Of a DNA stretch of 32,300 nt, positions 9,480 through 18,033 are shown piece by piece. Both the position numbers and the translations under genes were made by a program. The notes under the pieces were generated by a model that did no database searches, was not told the origin of the DNA, and saw nothing but the letters and a program-made list of their open reading frames with translations. Source of the stretch: Candidatus Woesearchaeota archaeon. GTDB taxonomy: Archaea > Nanobdellota > Nanobdellia > SCGC-AAA011-G17 > ARS1403. Location: positions 1 through 32,300 of the forward strand of contig JAGVZL010000013.1 of assembly GCA_018302505.1 (NCBI GenBank). Direction: 5' to 3'. Each line of letters begins with the position of its first letter. The stretch's first letter is position 1.

Positions 9480-9499
9480 CATTTTTTTGTTATTGGATA

Positions 9500-9519
9500 C
9501 CTCGTCCTTTAGGGCGAGG
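9500..9519. repeat. Right-end hairpin of the IS200-like element
   Basis: CCTCGTCC-TTTA-GGGCGAGG, 8-bp stem with one T-G wobble and the same TTTA loop as the left end. Confidence 0.85.
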
Positions 9520-9523
9520 TTAT

Positions 9524-10195
9524 TCATCTTAATTTCAATTTCACCATATTCTTTAACATCGAAATAATATGTTTATAACTAAACTTGCTTCCAATCTGGA
9601 ATTTAGATGGAATATAAAACTCTTTGACTTTAAACTTTTTTAATCTATAAAGTAATTCAATATCAAAACTAAAATCTTTACAAACAAAATCATCTAAGTC
9701 CAAAACTTCTTTTCTAAAAAACTTAGCTCCTGCCTGTGTATCTCTAAATTTTAATCCAAATAAACCTTTAACAAGGCTATTCCAAACTCTGCTCAATAAT
9801 TTTCTTACAAAAGGCTCATTAACATTAAACAAATTCTGTCCTTTCCATTTGGAAGCTATAACCCCGTCATAATTATTTAAGTGTTTAATCATCTTTTTTA
9901 TTTCATTCAAATCAAAAGCATCATCAGCATCCAAAAAACCCACAAACTTAGTATTGGCTTTTCTAAGTCCTTCCAAAACAGCCCCGCCTTTCCCCAATTT
10001 TTCGTTAAATTCTAATAATTTAAACTTCTTATCTCCTTTACAAAAATTGCCGACTACCTCAACAGTCTTATCTTTACTTCCATTAGAAACAACAATGACT
10101 TCACTATCTTGGAAATTAGATTTGATAGACTTTAAAGTTTTTCCTATTCTTTTCTCTTCATTATATGCTGGTATGACTATTGTGAGGTCTTTCAT
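9524..10195 (-). CDS. GT2 dolichyl-phosphate glycosyltransferase-like
   Basis: MKDLTIVIPAYNEEKRIGKTL ... GKGGAVLEGLRKANTKFVGFLDADDAFD ... DTQAGAKFFRKE. Confidence 0.82.
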   Translation of the reverse strand: MKDLTIVIPAYNEEKRIGKTLKSIKSNFQDSEVIVVSNGSKDKTVEVVGNFCKGDKKFKLLEFNEKLGKGGAVLEGLRKANTKFVGFLDADDAFDLNEIKKMIKHLNNYDGVIASKWKGQNLFNVNEPFVRKLLSRVWNSLVKGLFGLKFRDTQAGAKFFRKEVLDLDDFVCKDFSFDIELLYRLKKFKVKEFYIPSKFQIGSKFSYKHIISMLKNMVKLKLR

Positions 10196-11432
10196 TAGTA
10201 AAAAAAGTATAGAACAATAAACTTATAAATAATCCCCCTACAAGACCTAATAGAATTAAAACCACTTGCAGCAGACTTTCATGGAATATCCATAACAACC
10301 CTAGTTCCAAGATATTGAAAAAAATCAAGATGTAAACATATTTGATCCTCCTAATTGAAGCATTATAAAATGCCAGAACATAAGTTAGTGAAAATAAACT
10401 CATAAATACAGCAAATAATCCTAATAAATTAGAGATAGCAAAATAATCACTTCCAAACAGCATGTTTATTGTAAATATCGGGAATAAGAAATAAAAGCCA
10501 GTCACACAAAAAGCAAACAAACCAACTAATATTAATGATTTATACAATATTTTTTTGTATTCAGTATTAGCAGCATAGCTCTCAGCAACCTTAGGAAACA
10601 TTACCATGCTTATGGACATTGTTCCAAAGAATATCACTTTGCCCAATAAACTCAATGCAGCATAATATCCAGCACTTACTTCATCAAAAAAGTGTTTAAC
10701 TAGTACTAAATCAATTGTAAATATCCCTGTTAAACTTAACAACATTATTAATACCGGAAAAGCATACTTATACACCTGCTCACTTTTGAACCCTTCTTCT
10801 TTTATCTTAAACTGTTTAGCTAAGAAATAAATAGTTAGAAATAATGCAAAAGCATATGAAATTGTAAATCCACCAATAGCACCACTAACACCGAAACCTA
10901 TTGAAACAAGTAAAATACCGCTAATTAATTTAAATACTCCTTCAGAAATAAAACTCATTCCTAATAATTTAAACTTCTGCATACCTTGAAGTACTCCTCT
11001 AGCAATAGGTAATAGTAAGGAGAAGAATAAAAAAATCCCTAGAACAAATAAAGGCATCATAGCATCTATTTTCATGAAGCTTGAGATTAACGGTATTAAT
11101 AATAAAAATATGATAAATACACCAATACTAAAGATTAACATTTTCTTTAGGGACTTTTTAAATAAGAAGGTTATTTTACCAAACTCCCCTTTAGCTCTAA
11201 ATGTAGAAACATATTTAGTAATGCTTGTTTGGATTGCTTGCATCGGAACAGCAATAAAATAAATTAAGGATAATAATGACCCAAATATCCCATAATCGCC
11301 GGGTCCTAATTTTCTTCCAACATAAAAATGAAACGCATATCCGAAAACATTCAAGACAAATATACTAATAAACAAAATAAAATTATCTTTTAAAAATTTC
11401 TTATTCCTTAAATAATGATCTTTTAATGCCAT
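10161..11432 (-). CDS. Wzx-like polysaccharide/oligosaccharide flippase (MOP superfamily)
   Basis: Polytopic; N-term 'FGYAFHFYVGRKLGPGDYGIFGSLLSLIYFIAVPMQAIQTSITKYVS' typical of the polysaccharide_synt family. Confidence 0.82.
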   Translation of the reverse strand: MALKDHYLRNKKFLKDNFILFISIFVLNVFGYAFHFYVGRKLGPGDYGIFGSLLSLIYFIAVPMQAIQTSITKYVSTFRAKGEFGKITFLFKKSLKKMLIFSIGVFIIFLLLIPLISSFMKIDAMMPLFVLGIFLFFSLLLPIARGVLQGMQKFKLLGMSFISEGVFKLISGILLVSIGFGVSGAIGGFTISYAFALFLTIYFLAKQFKIKEEGFKSEQVYKYAFPVLIMLLSLTGIFTIDLVLVKHFFDEVSAGYYAALSLLGKVIFFGTMSISMVMFPKVAESYAANTEYKKILYKSLILVGLFAFCVTGFYFLFPIFTINMLFGSDYFAISNLLGLFAVFMSLFSLTYVLAFYNASIRRIKYVYILIFFNILELGLLWIFHESLLQVVLILLGLVGGLFISLLFYTFFTNERPHNSHTSI

Positions 11433-11938
11433 TCGCTTATAATGTTAAATATATAGATATTCTTCTTTCTTTTTAGTTTGAAGTATTTTCCCATAACTTC
11501 ATGTATTTGTTCATAATTAACATAATGAGTATCATGAGAATCTTTTACAGATCTTATAAATTTAATCCCAATTTCAGATAAAAAATTGTCAGTTGATGTA
11601 GCAACAACAACTTTTTCAGGATTCATTTTTTTGAAGTTTTTCACAGCATCAACTAATTCATCCTGTCTCAAATGCTCTAAAGATTGACAGCAGAATATTT
11701 TATTCACTTTTACTTTCCTGTAATCTATTACATCCGTCAACTTAGGATCAATATCATACCCAATTATTTTCCCTTTCTTGAGGACTATTTTCAAATATTG
11801 TTCACCACATCCAAAATCCAGGATAGTATCTCCATCTTTAGGTTCTAAAAATTCAATAGCTTTTTTTAAATATTTGTTAGAGTAATGTCTGATAAACCAG
11901 TTTTTCGATTCATAAATCCTGCCTATTTGATTATTCAT
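11423..11938 (-). CDS. Class I SAM-dependent methyltransferase
   Basis: DTILDFGCGEQYLKIVLKKGKIIGYDID ... 'CCQSLEHL'. Confidence 0.75.
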   Translation of the reverse strand: MNNQIGRIYESKNWFIRHYSNKYLKKAIEFLEPKDGDTILDFGCGEQYLKIVLKKGKIIGYDIDPKLTDVIDYRKVKVNKIFCCQSLEHLRQDELVDAVKNFKKMNPEKVVVATSTDNFLSEIGIKFIRSVKDSHDTHYVNYEQIHEVMGKYFKLKRKKNIYIFNIISEWH

Positions 11939-12964
11939 TTATATCACCCATATTAGACTGCAAAATATAAACTCAATTAGTATCATAAACAATGTAACTT
12001 GTTTCTCTGTAAATCTACCAGTCACTGTAAATATATGTGGCAACGAATAGATCTTATTATAATGTGACCTAACTTTGCCTTTGTAATAATAACCATAGCT
12101 TTGTTTTTTAAATCCCCCTCTTAACTTCAAAAAAAACTCAATAATAAAAGGGACTGAAACAATTAATGCCGCTTTTTCTATATTCCCAATGATAGCAACA
12201 CTTGCAATAACCGCACCAAGTAAATAAGTTAATGAATCTCCTGGAAATATTTTAGCTGGGTATCTATTAAAATAAAAGAACGCGAGTAACACACAAAAAG
12301 TCATAAATGCAATTAATGCTGCAGTATTTCTCCCATTTACAAAAGCGTACAAAGCCAGCATACCAGTATAAACCAAACCCATACCACTTTCTAAACCGTT
12401 GAAACCCGCAAGCATATTAACCATATTAGCCGCTCCCATCACACCAATAGGCACGAATACTAAAGGATAGAGTAACCCAATATCCACTCTGCCCAAGAAA
12501 GGAATACTTAATGTGTTTACACCAGCATTGACAACAACTAATGGAACAGCAGCAACTAATGTTAAAAGTGGTTTTTGCCATTGTTTTAATCCTGCAGAAC
12601 TCTCTTTATCTCTTTTTATGATTAAATCATCTACAAATCCGATAAATGAAATCATTAAAATGGATACAATTGCAGCAAATAGGAAATTTAGAGCTTTATC
12701 TCCTAAATATGGATCAAACAAGTTCCCAAAAAAAGTGGTGTAAAATATGAAAAAACTTAGTCCCATAAACATACCTGCCATTACAGGAATCCCGCCTGAA
12801 ATAGGTATTAGTAGCTTATCTTCTTTATTCTGATCTTTAACTACCAACTCAATTAATCTTGCATATCTAATAAACCATTTTGTTGCAAAAAAAGTTGTTA
12901 AAAAAGCAATCAAACCTCCTACTAATGAGACGTAAATCATAAGCTCAAAAAACAAAGGAAGCAT
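11939..12964 (-). CDS. GPT-family UDP-GlcNAc:polyprenyl-phosphate GlcNAc-1-P transferase (Alg7/AglH-like)
   Basis: PISGGIPVMAGMF, FIGFVDDLI, GAANMVNMLAGFNGLESG, YFNRYPAKIFPGDSLTYLLGAVIA. Confidence 0.88.
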   Translation of the reverse strand: MLPLFFELMIYVSLVGGLIAFLTTFFATKWFIRYARLIELVVKDQNKEDKLLIPISGGIPVMAGMFMGLSFFIFYTTFFGNLFDPYLGDKALNFLFAAIVSILMISFIGFVDDLIIKRDKESSAGLKQWQKPLLTLVAAVPLVVVNAGVNTLSIPFLGRVDIGLLYPLVFVPIGVMGAANMVNMLAGFNGLESGMGLVYTGMLALYAFVNGRNTAALIAFMTFCVLLAFFYFNRYPAKIFPGDSLTYLLGAVIASVAIIGNIEKAALIVSVPFIIEFFLKLRGGFKKQSYGYYYKGKVRSHYNKIYSLPHIFTVTGRFTEKQVTLFMILIEFIFCSLIWVI

Positions 12965-12999
12965 ATAAAAACATTTCGTTACTCTATTTTTAAAGAAAA
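12965..12999. promoter_or_regulatory. 35-bp divergent promoter region with interlocked TATA elements
   Basis: TATAAAAA at 12964-12971 for the + gene; TTTAAA at 12989-12994, centred 27.5 bp from the - strand start at 12964. Confidence 0.45.
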
Positions 13000-13635
13000 A
13001 TGCCCCATTATGAAGATAAATATCATGGATTTGTGCACAAAAATTTACTGGAAAATAGCCAATATTATCAGTTTAGAGCAAAATACGCTAGCAAAATTTA
13101 TTGGAAATATCTAAAAGGAAAGGTATTGGAATTTGGAGCAGGTTTGGGTCAAAATATTTTCTTGCATAAAGATACTGCAGAAGGGGTGGATGTTAGTGAT
13201 TTCTCAATAGATTTTTGTAAGAAAAAAGGAATAAAAGTTACAAAAAATATTAAAAAAATTAAGGATAACACTTTTGATTCGATATTGTCTGTCCATTGTC
13301 TTGAACATTTGGAAAATCCATCTGGAACACTAAAAGAATTATATAGAATTTTAAAACCTTCAGGAAGATTATTACTAGTTTTACCAGTATCTGGAAAAAA
13401 CAAACCTTTCAAAAATTTTAAATCTAATGTTGCTAAGCATCTGTTTAGCTGGAATTTTAGCCATATTAATGAACTACTAACTTTAAACGATTTTAAAGTA
13501 AGACTAAATAAATTCAATTATTCTTACGGTTACTCTATCTTTTACAAATTTAATTTCACTTTAGCTTTATTTTTGTTGAAGTTTTTAGGAAAACTAAAAA
13601 ACAAAAAAGAAATGGTAGTTTTAGCTGAGAAATAG
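13000..13635 (+). CDS. Class I SAM-dependent methyltransferase (type 11)
   Basis: GKVLEFGAGLGQNIFLHKDTAEGVDVSDFSIDFCKKKG ... FDSILSVHCLEHLENPSGTLKELYRILKPSGRLLLVLP. Confidence 0.85.
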   Translation: MPHYEDKYHGFVHKNLLENSQYYQFRAKYASKIYWKYLKGKVLEFGAGLGQNIFLHKDTAEGVDVSDFSIDFCKKKGIKVTKNIKKIKDNTFDSILSVHCLEHLENPSGTLKELYRILKPSGRLLLVLPVSGKNKPFKNFKSNVAKHLFSWNFSHINELLTLNDFKVRLNKFNYSYGYSIFYKFNFTLALFLLKFLGKLKNKKEMVVLAEK

Positions 13636-15120
13636 ACAACTACTCCCATTTTTTAATTTAAACTCAAATCCACATTCTCTTAAAAATTCACAATTATCTT
13701 CAAAAGTTAATATCTCTTTAGCACCTAATTTGTTAATCCCATTTTTAAATTCACTACATTTCATCTCTCTTCCAAATCTCATGGTATCCCATAAACTTTC
13801 TCTGTACTCATGATTGCTTCCTGCAAAAATCACAGGACTGACAGTTATTAAATCATGATAAACAGGACCATAACTGTAGTAATTGTACATGTTTGAAGAT
13901 GCGGCAGGAATATATCCTCCGTTTTCATGGAATCTGCTTCCGGGAATTCCATAAACAAAAAATCTTCCTTCAATGTTTTCCATGATACTTAAAGCATCAT
14001 ATTCATGCTGAGTATATTCTCTGACTAAAGGAGTATGATAATAAGAGACCCCAATACTAACTAACAGCATTACACTTAAACCTATTTTTATTAAATTATT
14101 AAAATTTGAAAAGTCTCTTGTTCGTAAGAAATAATATAATGAAAATAATAAAAATACCAATAAATAAACATCAGGATAAATATTGTTAAAAATAGGAACA
14201 AACACTATCGCTTTTGAGATAAATAATAAACTTAAAACAAATATAGGAATGAAAAATAATAATTCTTCTTTTCTCTTATTTTCTTTGTAATAGAAGTAAA
14301 AACTAAACCATAATAAAATTGGAATTATTAGGCTTGCAACACTTGTCCATAGCCATGCTTTATTAAAAGTCAATAGCCCTTCTGTAACAACACTAACATC
14401 TTCTCTATCTAAAGTTAAAATAAAACCAATCCACCAGAAGGAAGTTATTGCTATAGAAACTAGTCCGCTTAAAATTAATTTTACTTTGTCTTCCAAATCA
14501 ATTCTTGTAATTAAGAATCCTAAAAGTGTAAAGGTAAACAAAATTGTAATAGCTGGATGAGATAATAACATTACACTGTAAAAAATAATAAAAGTCATGT
14601 AAAATTTCAAATTTAGTTTTTTATTGAGATAGATTAATAATAATGAAGATAAAATAACAAAATTCATCCACCCAAACAATTCAGTAACTCTTCCTAATCT
14701 TATAAAATTCCCAATTGCAATAGGGTTTCCAAACAAGAAAATAAAAAAAGCAATTCTTTTGACTAAGCTCATTTTATTTATTTTTCCTAAATAATTCATA
14801 GCTAAAAAAATAATAACAAACATCAAAATAACCGAAGCAAAAGTAGCAACTAAATAATCTCTAAACAAATAATATAATGGCAGTGCAAAATAAAACCATC
14901 CTGGGGGGTAAGATTCGAATAGAATAAAACCATTTTCCCAATGAGGAACTACTTGATGGAAACCATAATTAACTAAAAAATACAACTGGGCAATATAGGA
15001 AGCAATGTCGTTTGTTTTCTCCATAGGAAAAATATAAGCCCATTTACTAAAATCCCAAAGTCTATATAAAAAATATAAAACCATTAATACTGTAGGGAAA
15101 TAAAACCATTTGTCTTTCAT
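13621..15120 (-). CDS. Large polytopic membrane protein, PTPS-related/GT-C-like
   Basis: Multiple TM helices; 'MEKTNDIASYIAQLYFLVNYGF', 'ESYPPGWFYFALPLYYLF', 'LLSHPAITILF'; resembles the 6-pyruvoyl-tetrahydropterin-synthase-related membrane family. Confidence 0.6.
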   Translation of the reverse strand: MKDKWFYFPTVLMVLYFLYRLWDFSKWAYIFPMEKTNDIASYIAQLYFLVNYGFHQVVPHWENGFILFESYPPGWFYFALPLYYLFRDYLVATFASVILMFVIIFLAMNYLGKINKMSLVKRIAFFIFLFGNPIAIGNFIRLGRVTELFGWMNFVILSSLLLIYLNKKLNLKFYMTFIIFYSVMLLSHPAITILFTFTLLGFLITRIDLEDKVKLILSGLVSIAITSFWWIGFILTLDREDVSVVTEGLLTFNKAWLWTSVASLIIPILLWFSFYFYYKENKRKEELLFFIPIFVLSLLFISKAIVFVPIFNNIYPDVYLLVFLLFSLYYFLRTRDFSNFNNLIKIGLSVMLLVSIGVSYYHTPLVREYTQHEYDALSIMENIEGRFFVYGIPGSRFHENGGYIPAASSNMYNYYSYGPVYHDLITVSPVIFAGSNHEYRESLWDTMRFGREMKCSEFKNGINKLGAKEILTFEDNCEFLRECGFEFKLKNGSSCLFLS

Positions 15121-16085
15121 TTCAACACTCCTATTTTCTTATAATGCTCTATTGTTAATCTCAATCCTTCTTTTGGGGATACCTTAGGTTTAAATCCCAA
15201 TTCTCTTTTTATCTTACCGATATCCCCTGCTTGGTTCTTGACCATAAAATTTATCCTTCTTTGATCAAGCAAAGGTTCTGTTCTAGTAACAGAAGCTAGA
15301 ATTCTCAATGGTAAGACCAACATTCTTGCAACCATTTCAGGAAGATGAAATCTAGGAATTTTTACATTAACTTCTTTTGCTATAAATTCAACAAGATCTT
15401 TAAAAGTCATAAGATATTCATCACCGATAATGTAAGTTTTACCTACCGCTTCTTCACCCTTACTAGCAAGTATGGTTCCCTCTATCAGATTGTCTATATA
15501 ACCTAAATGTTGCAAATTTTCCCCATTCCCTATTAATAAAAACTTTCCGTTTTGGATTGCTGAAAACGCACTCGCAAATCCAAAATTCAATCCAGGACCG
15601 TGAATTATTGTTGGTTGTATAATAACTGTTTTCATTCCCTTATCTCTATTGTATTCCCTAACTATAATCTCAGATTGTCTCTTAGATTCACCATAAAAAG
15701 TAGTCTCAGCCTTATACAAAGTTTCTTCATTCGCCTGCTTCTCAGTGTAACCATAGACTAAAAAAGTACTAAAATGAATAAATTTCTTAACACCCGCACT
15801 ATAACTTTCTTCTATTATATTTTTAGTTCCGTCAACATTAGCTTCCCAAATCTCTTTTTTGCTTTCTCCTCTGCTCCCTATCACAGCACCTAAATGAAAC
15901 ACAATGTCTATCCCTTCAACAGCTTTTTTTAAAGAATCTTTATCCAATAAATTTCCAATTACAACGTTTTTGAATTCATTATTATCTTTTCTCACTAAAC
16001 ATCTTACTTCATAACCTTCTTTTTCTAATCGTTTCACTAGATGTTTTCCAATAAATCCACTAGCCCCTGTAACTAACGCTTTCAT
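15117..16085 (-). CDS. NAD(P)-dependent sugar epimerase/dehydratase (extended SDR)
   Basis: MKALVTGASGFIGKHLVKRLEKEGYEVRCLVR; 'STFLVYG', 'FYGESKRQSE' (YxxxK), 'GNGENLQHLGYIDNLIEGTILA'. Confidence 0.92.
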   Translation of the reverse strand: MKALVTGASGFIGKHLVKRLEKEGYEVRCLVRKDNNEFKNVVIGNLLDKDSLKKAVEGIDIVFHLGAVIGSRGESKKEIWEANVDGTKNIIEESYSAGVKKFIHFSTFLVYGYTEKQANEETLYKAETTFYGESKRQSEIIVREYNRDKGMKTVIIQPTIIHGPGLNFGFASAFSAIQNGKFLLIGNGENLQHLGYIDNLIEGTILASKGEEAVGKTYIIGDEYLMTFKDLVEFIAKEVNVKIPRFHLPEMVARMLVLPLRILASVTRTEPLLDQRRINFMVKNQAGDIGKIKRELGFKPKVSPKEGLRLTIEHYKKIGVLK

Positions 16086-16921
16086 TTTCTAGCCAAAACA
16101 TATAAATGGTGAGCAAGAGGTAATTTCAAAAATCTACCAATAGGTAATTTCTCAACTATAGAACTAATTTTAATCATACCATTGTTTGAGTTTAAAGATT
16201 TTTCAAAGTCCCAGTCCCACTCTTTTCCAACAACCTTCATACCACTCTTGAATAAACCTCTAACAGGAGTATCCCAGGTATCAGGCCAGATGGGAACATC
16301 TATCACACCCCTTTCAACCACCTTTAAACTATTCCTCTTGACCATTTTATTCAATCCAGAAAAGCTCATCCATTTCAAATCTCCATGGTCCCATTCTTGT
16401 TTTCTGAATCTATGATACAGAACATGTGGATAAGTACCAATATTGTACCTGTTTTGATTCATAATTAACACAAATTTCTTAGAAATTCTTTTCATTTCTT
16501 TTACTAATGCAACTGGATTTTGGAAATGCTCTACAATACAAAAATTCCACACTAAGTCAAAACTATTATCCTCAAATGGGAACTTTAACGGCTCTCCATG
16601 CTTGATTTCTATAGTTGTGCCTTTCCCAATGTTCTCCCATATATCTTTAGCCTTATTTTCTTCAACTTTAGAGGGAGTATAATAAACAACTCTTTTTCCC
16701 TTCTTAGCAAAAATTAAAGAGTTAACTCCTCTTACACCAGTAATACCATCACTAGGACCTTCAAACACACTTTGGATATCATATTTCTTCATTAATTTCA
16801 TGAAATAGTCATTAATCATAATCCTCTCATACACGGTCCCCATACCTTCATCATAGTCTTTAGGGCTATATTTTACCAATCCTTCTACAAAATTTAGGAA
16901 TAATCGTTCATTTTTATCCAT
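16082..16921 (-). CDS. SAM-dependent methyltransferase domain protein
   Basis: 'FEDNSFDLVWNFCIVEHFQNPVALVKEMKRISKKFVLIMNQ' motif region. Confidence 0.72.
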   Translation of the reverse strand: MDKNERLFLNFVEGLVKYSPKDYDEGMGTVYERIMINDYFMKLMKKYDIQSVFEGPSDGITGVRGVNSLIFAKKGKRVVYYTPSKVEENKAKDIWENIGKGTTIEIKHGEPLKFPFEDNSFDLVWNFCIVEHFQNPVALVKEMKRISKKFVLIMNQNRYNIGTYPHVLYHRFRKQEWDHGDLKWMSFSGLNKMVKRNSLKVVERGVIDVPIWPDTWDTPVRGLFKSGMKVVGKEWDWDFEKSLNSNNGMIKISSIVEKLPIGRFLKLPLAHHLYVLARK

Positions 16922-16962
16922 ATAAAAATTCCAAGAAATTAGCTTTATAAAGATTTAGGAAT

Positions 16963-18033
16963 TTAAGACCTTATAACCTTCATACCAACTTTAAACAAGG
17001 TTTTCCAGTTATGAAACATGGTCGTATAAGCAGCATTAGCTAAAGGACAATGACATTCTTTATTCTTAATACTTTGTCTTATTTGCTTAGCTTTCTCACT
17101 TGTGAACCAGATTTTCTTAAAATTATAATTATGATCTCTCAAGCTTCCCATAGTATCTCCCCTAATACAGCAAGGCCATACTTCTCCATCAGGACTTATT
17201 TGAGCAGAAGCAAAACCAGAAAAACAAGGTAACACTTGAGTTTCTTTCTTTAAAACTTCTATAACAAAATCATAATAATTACTTCTAAACGCTTGAATTA
17301 TTTTTGAAAATCCCTTAAACGATTTAGTATTTGCTTTTAAAAAATGAATAGCTCTTCTATAATCTTCCAAACTAGGGGTTATGTCTTCATTCATTGTTCC
17401 CAATTCAATTCTTTTCTCAGCTATCTCAGTAATATAAGAATCAGGATTTAATTTAATCAATTCTTTGTAAATTTCTGGAAATCTTTTAACATTATGTTTG
17501 CTGATAACCGTATGAATTCCTAATTCAAAATTCTTAGCTTTAATTTTTTTCAACTCTTTATAAGTTGCCATAGCTAATTCCCAATTTCTCTTAAATCCTC
17601 TAATTTCATCATGTCTTTCACCAACTTCATCCAAACTTAAATTTAATATAATCCTAGATTCAGGACAACTAGTAACTATCTCTTGTACGGTCTCAGGAAT
17701 AACATTATGCAAAATACCATTACATGGAATATTAATTATCTTAGGTTTGCAATATTTGTATGCAGTCTTGACAATATCTGCAAAATCTTTTCTTTGAAAT
17801 TGTTCTCCACCGCTAAAAGTAAACCAATAAGGATCTTTACCAATTTGCCTAAAAATTTTCTCATATTCTTCTAAAGTTAAATCTTTAACTAAATTCTCAT
17901 AAACATTGCATGTTTTACACCTTGACATACACCTATTTGTAACACTAACCGTATAATTGATAGGCATCATTCTAGGAAAACCAAATCTTCTGAATGATTT
18001 ATACAAAGGTGTCTTAAATATTATCTTAAGCAT
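16963..18033 (-). CDS. Radical SAM/SPASM domain protein
   Basis: SVTNRCMSRCKTCNVYE (CxxxCxxC); 'WFTFSGGEQFQR'; C-terminal 'CFSGFASAQISPDGEVWPCCIRGDTMGSLRD' with a further Cys cluster 'KNKECHCPLA'. Confidence 0.92.
   Translation of the reverse strand: MLKIIFKTPLYKSFRRFGFPRMMPINYTVSVTNRCMSRCKTCNVYENLVKDLTLEEYEKIFRQIGKDPYWFTFSGGEQFQRKDFADIVKTAYKYCKPKIINIPCNGILHNVIPETVQEIVTSCPESRIILNLSLDEVGERHDEIRGFKRNWELAMATYKELKKIKAKNFELGIHTVISKHNVKRFPEIYKELIKLNPDSYITEIAEKRIELGTMNEDITPSLEDYRRAIHFLKANTKSFKGFSKIIQAFRSNYYDFVIEVLKKETQVLPCFSGFASAQISPDGEVWPCCIRGDTMGSLRDHNYNFKKIWFTSEKAKQIRQSIKNKECHCPLANAAYTTMFHNWKTLFKVGMKVIRS

Larger units (their letters stand above)
8911..9523 (+). mobile_element. IS200/IS605-family insertion sequence (TnpA only), about 613 bp
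   Basis: Intact Y1 transposase ORF; subterminal hairpins CCATATGC-TTTA-GCATATGG (left) and CCTCGTCC-TTTA-GGGCGAGG (right), both preceded by GATA; TTAT at both putative boundaries (8907-8910 and 9520-9523). Exact ends are inferred. Confidence 0.85.

Noticed and set aside
8917-9519. Hairpins considered as CRISPR repeats or a non-coding RNA
   Set aside because: Only one copy at each end flanking a Y1 transposase; fully explained as IS200/IS605 subterminal hairpins.
8911-9523. Possible TnpB/omega-RNA system
   Set aside because: No TnpB/RuvC-like ORF in or next to the element; the right end leads straight into the GT2 stop codon.
8910-9527. 205-aa minus-strand ORF spanning the whole IS, starting with an ATGA overlap with the GT2 stop
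   Set aside because: Exact antisense of TnpA and the IS ends; the reverse-frame opening follows from TnpA codon usage, and the ATGA arises at the insertion junction. No recognisable protein features.
13149-13517. 122-aa minus ORF inside the methyltransferase gene
   Set aside because: Antisense of a clear SAM methyltransferase; no motif or promoter support.
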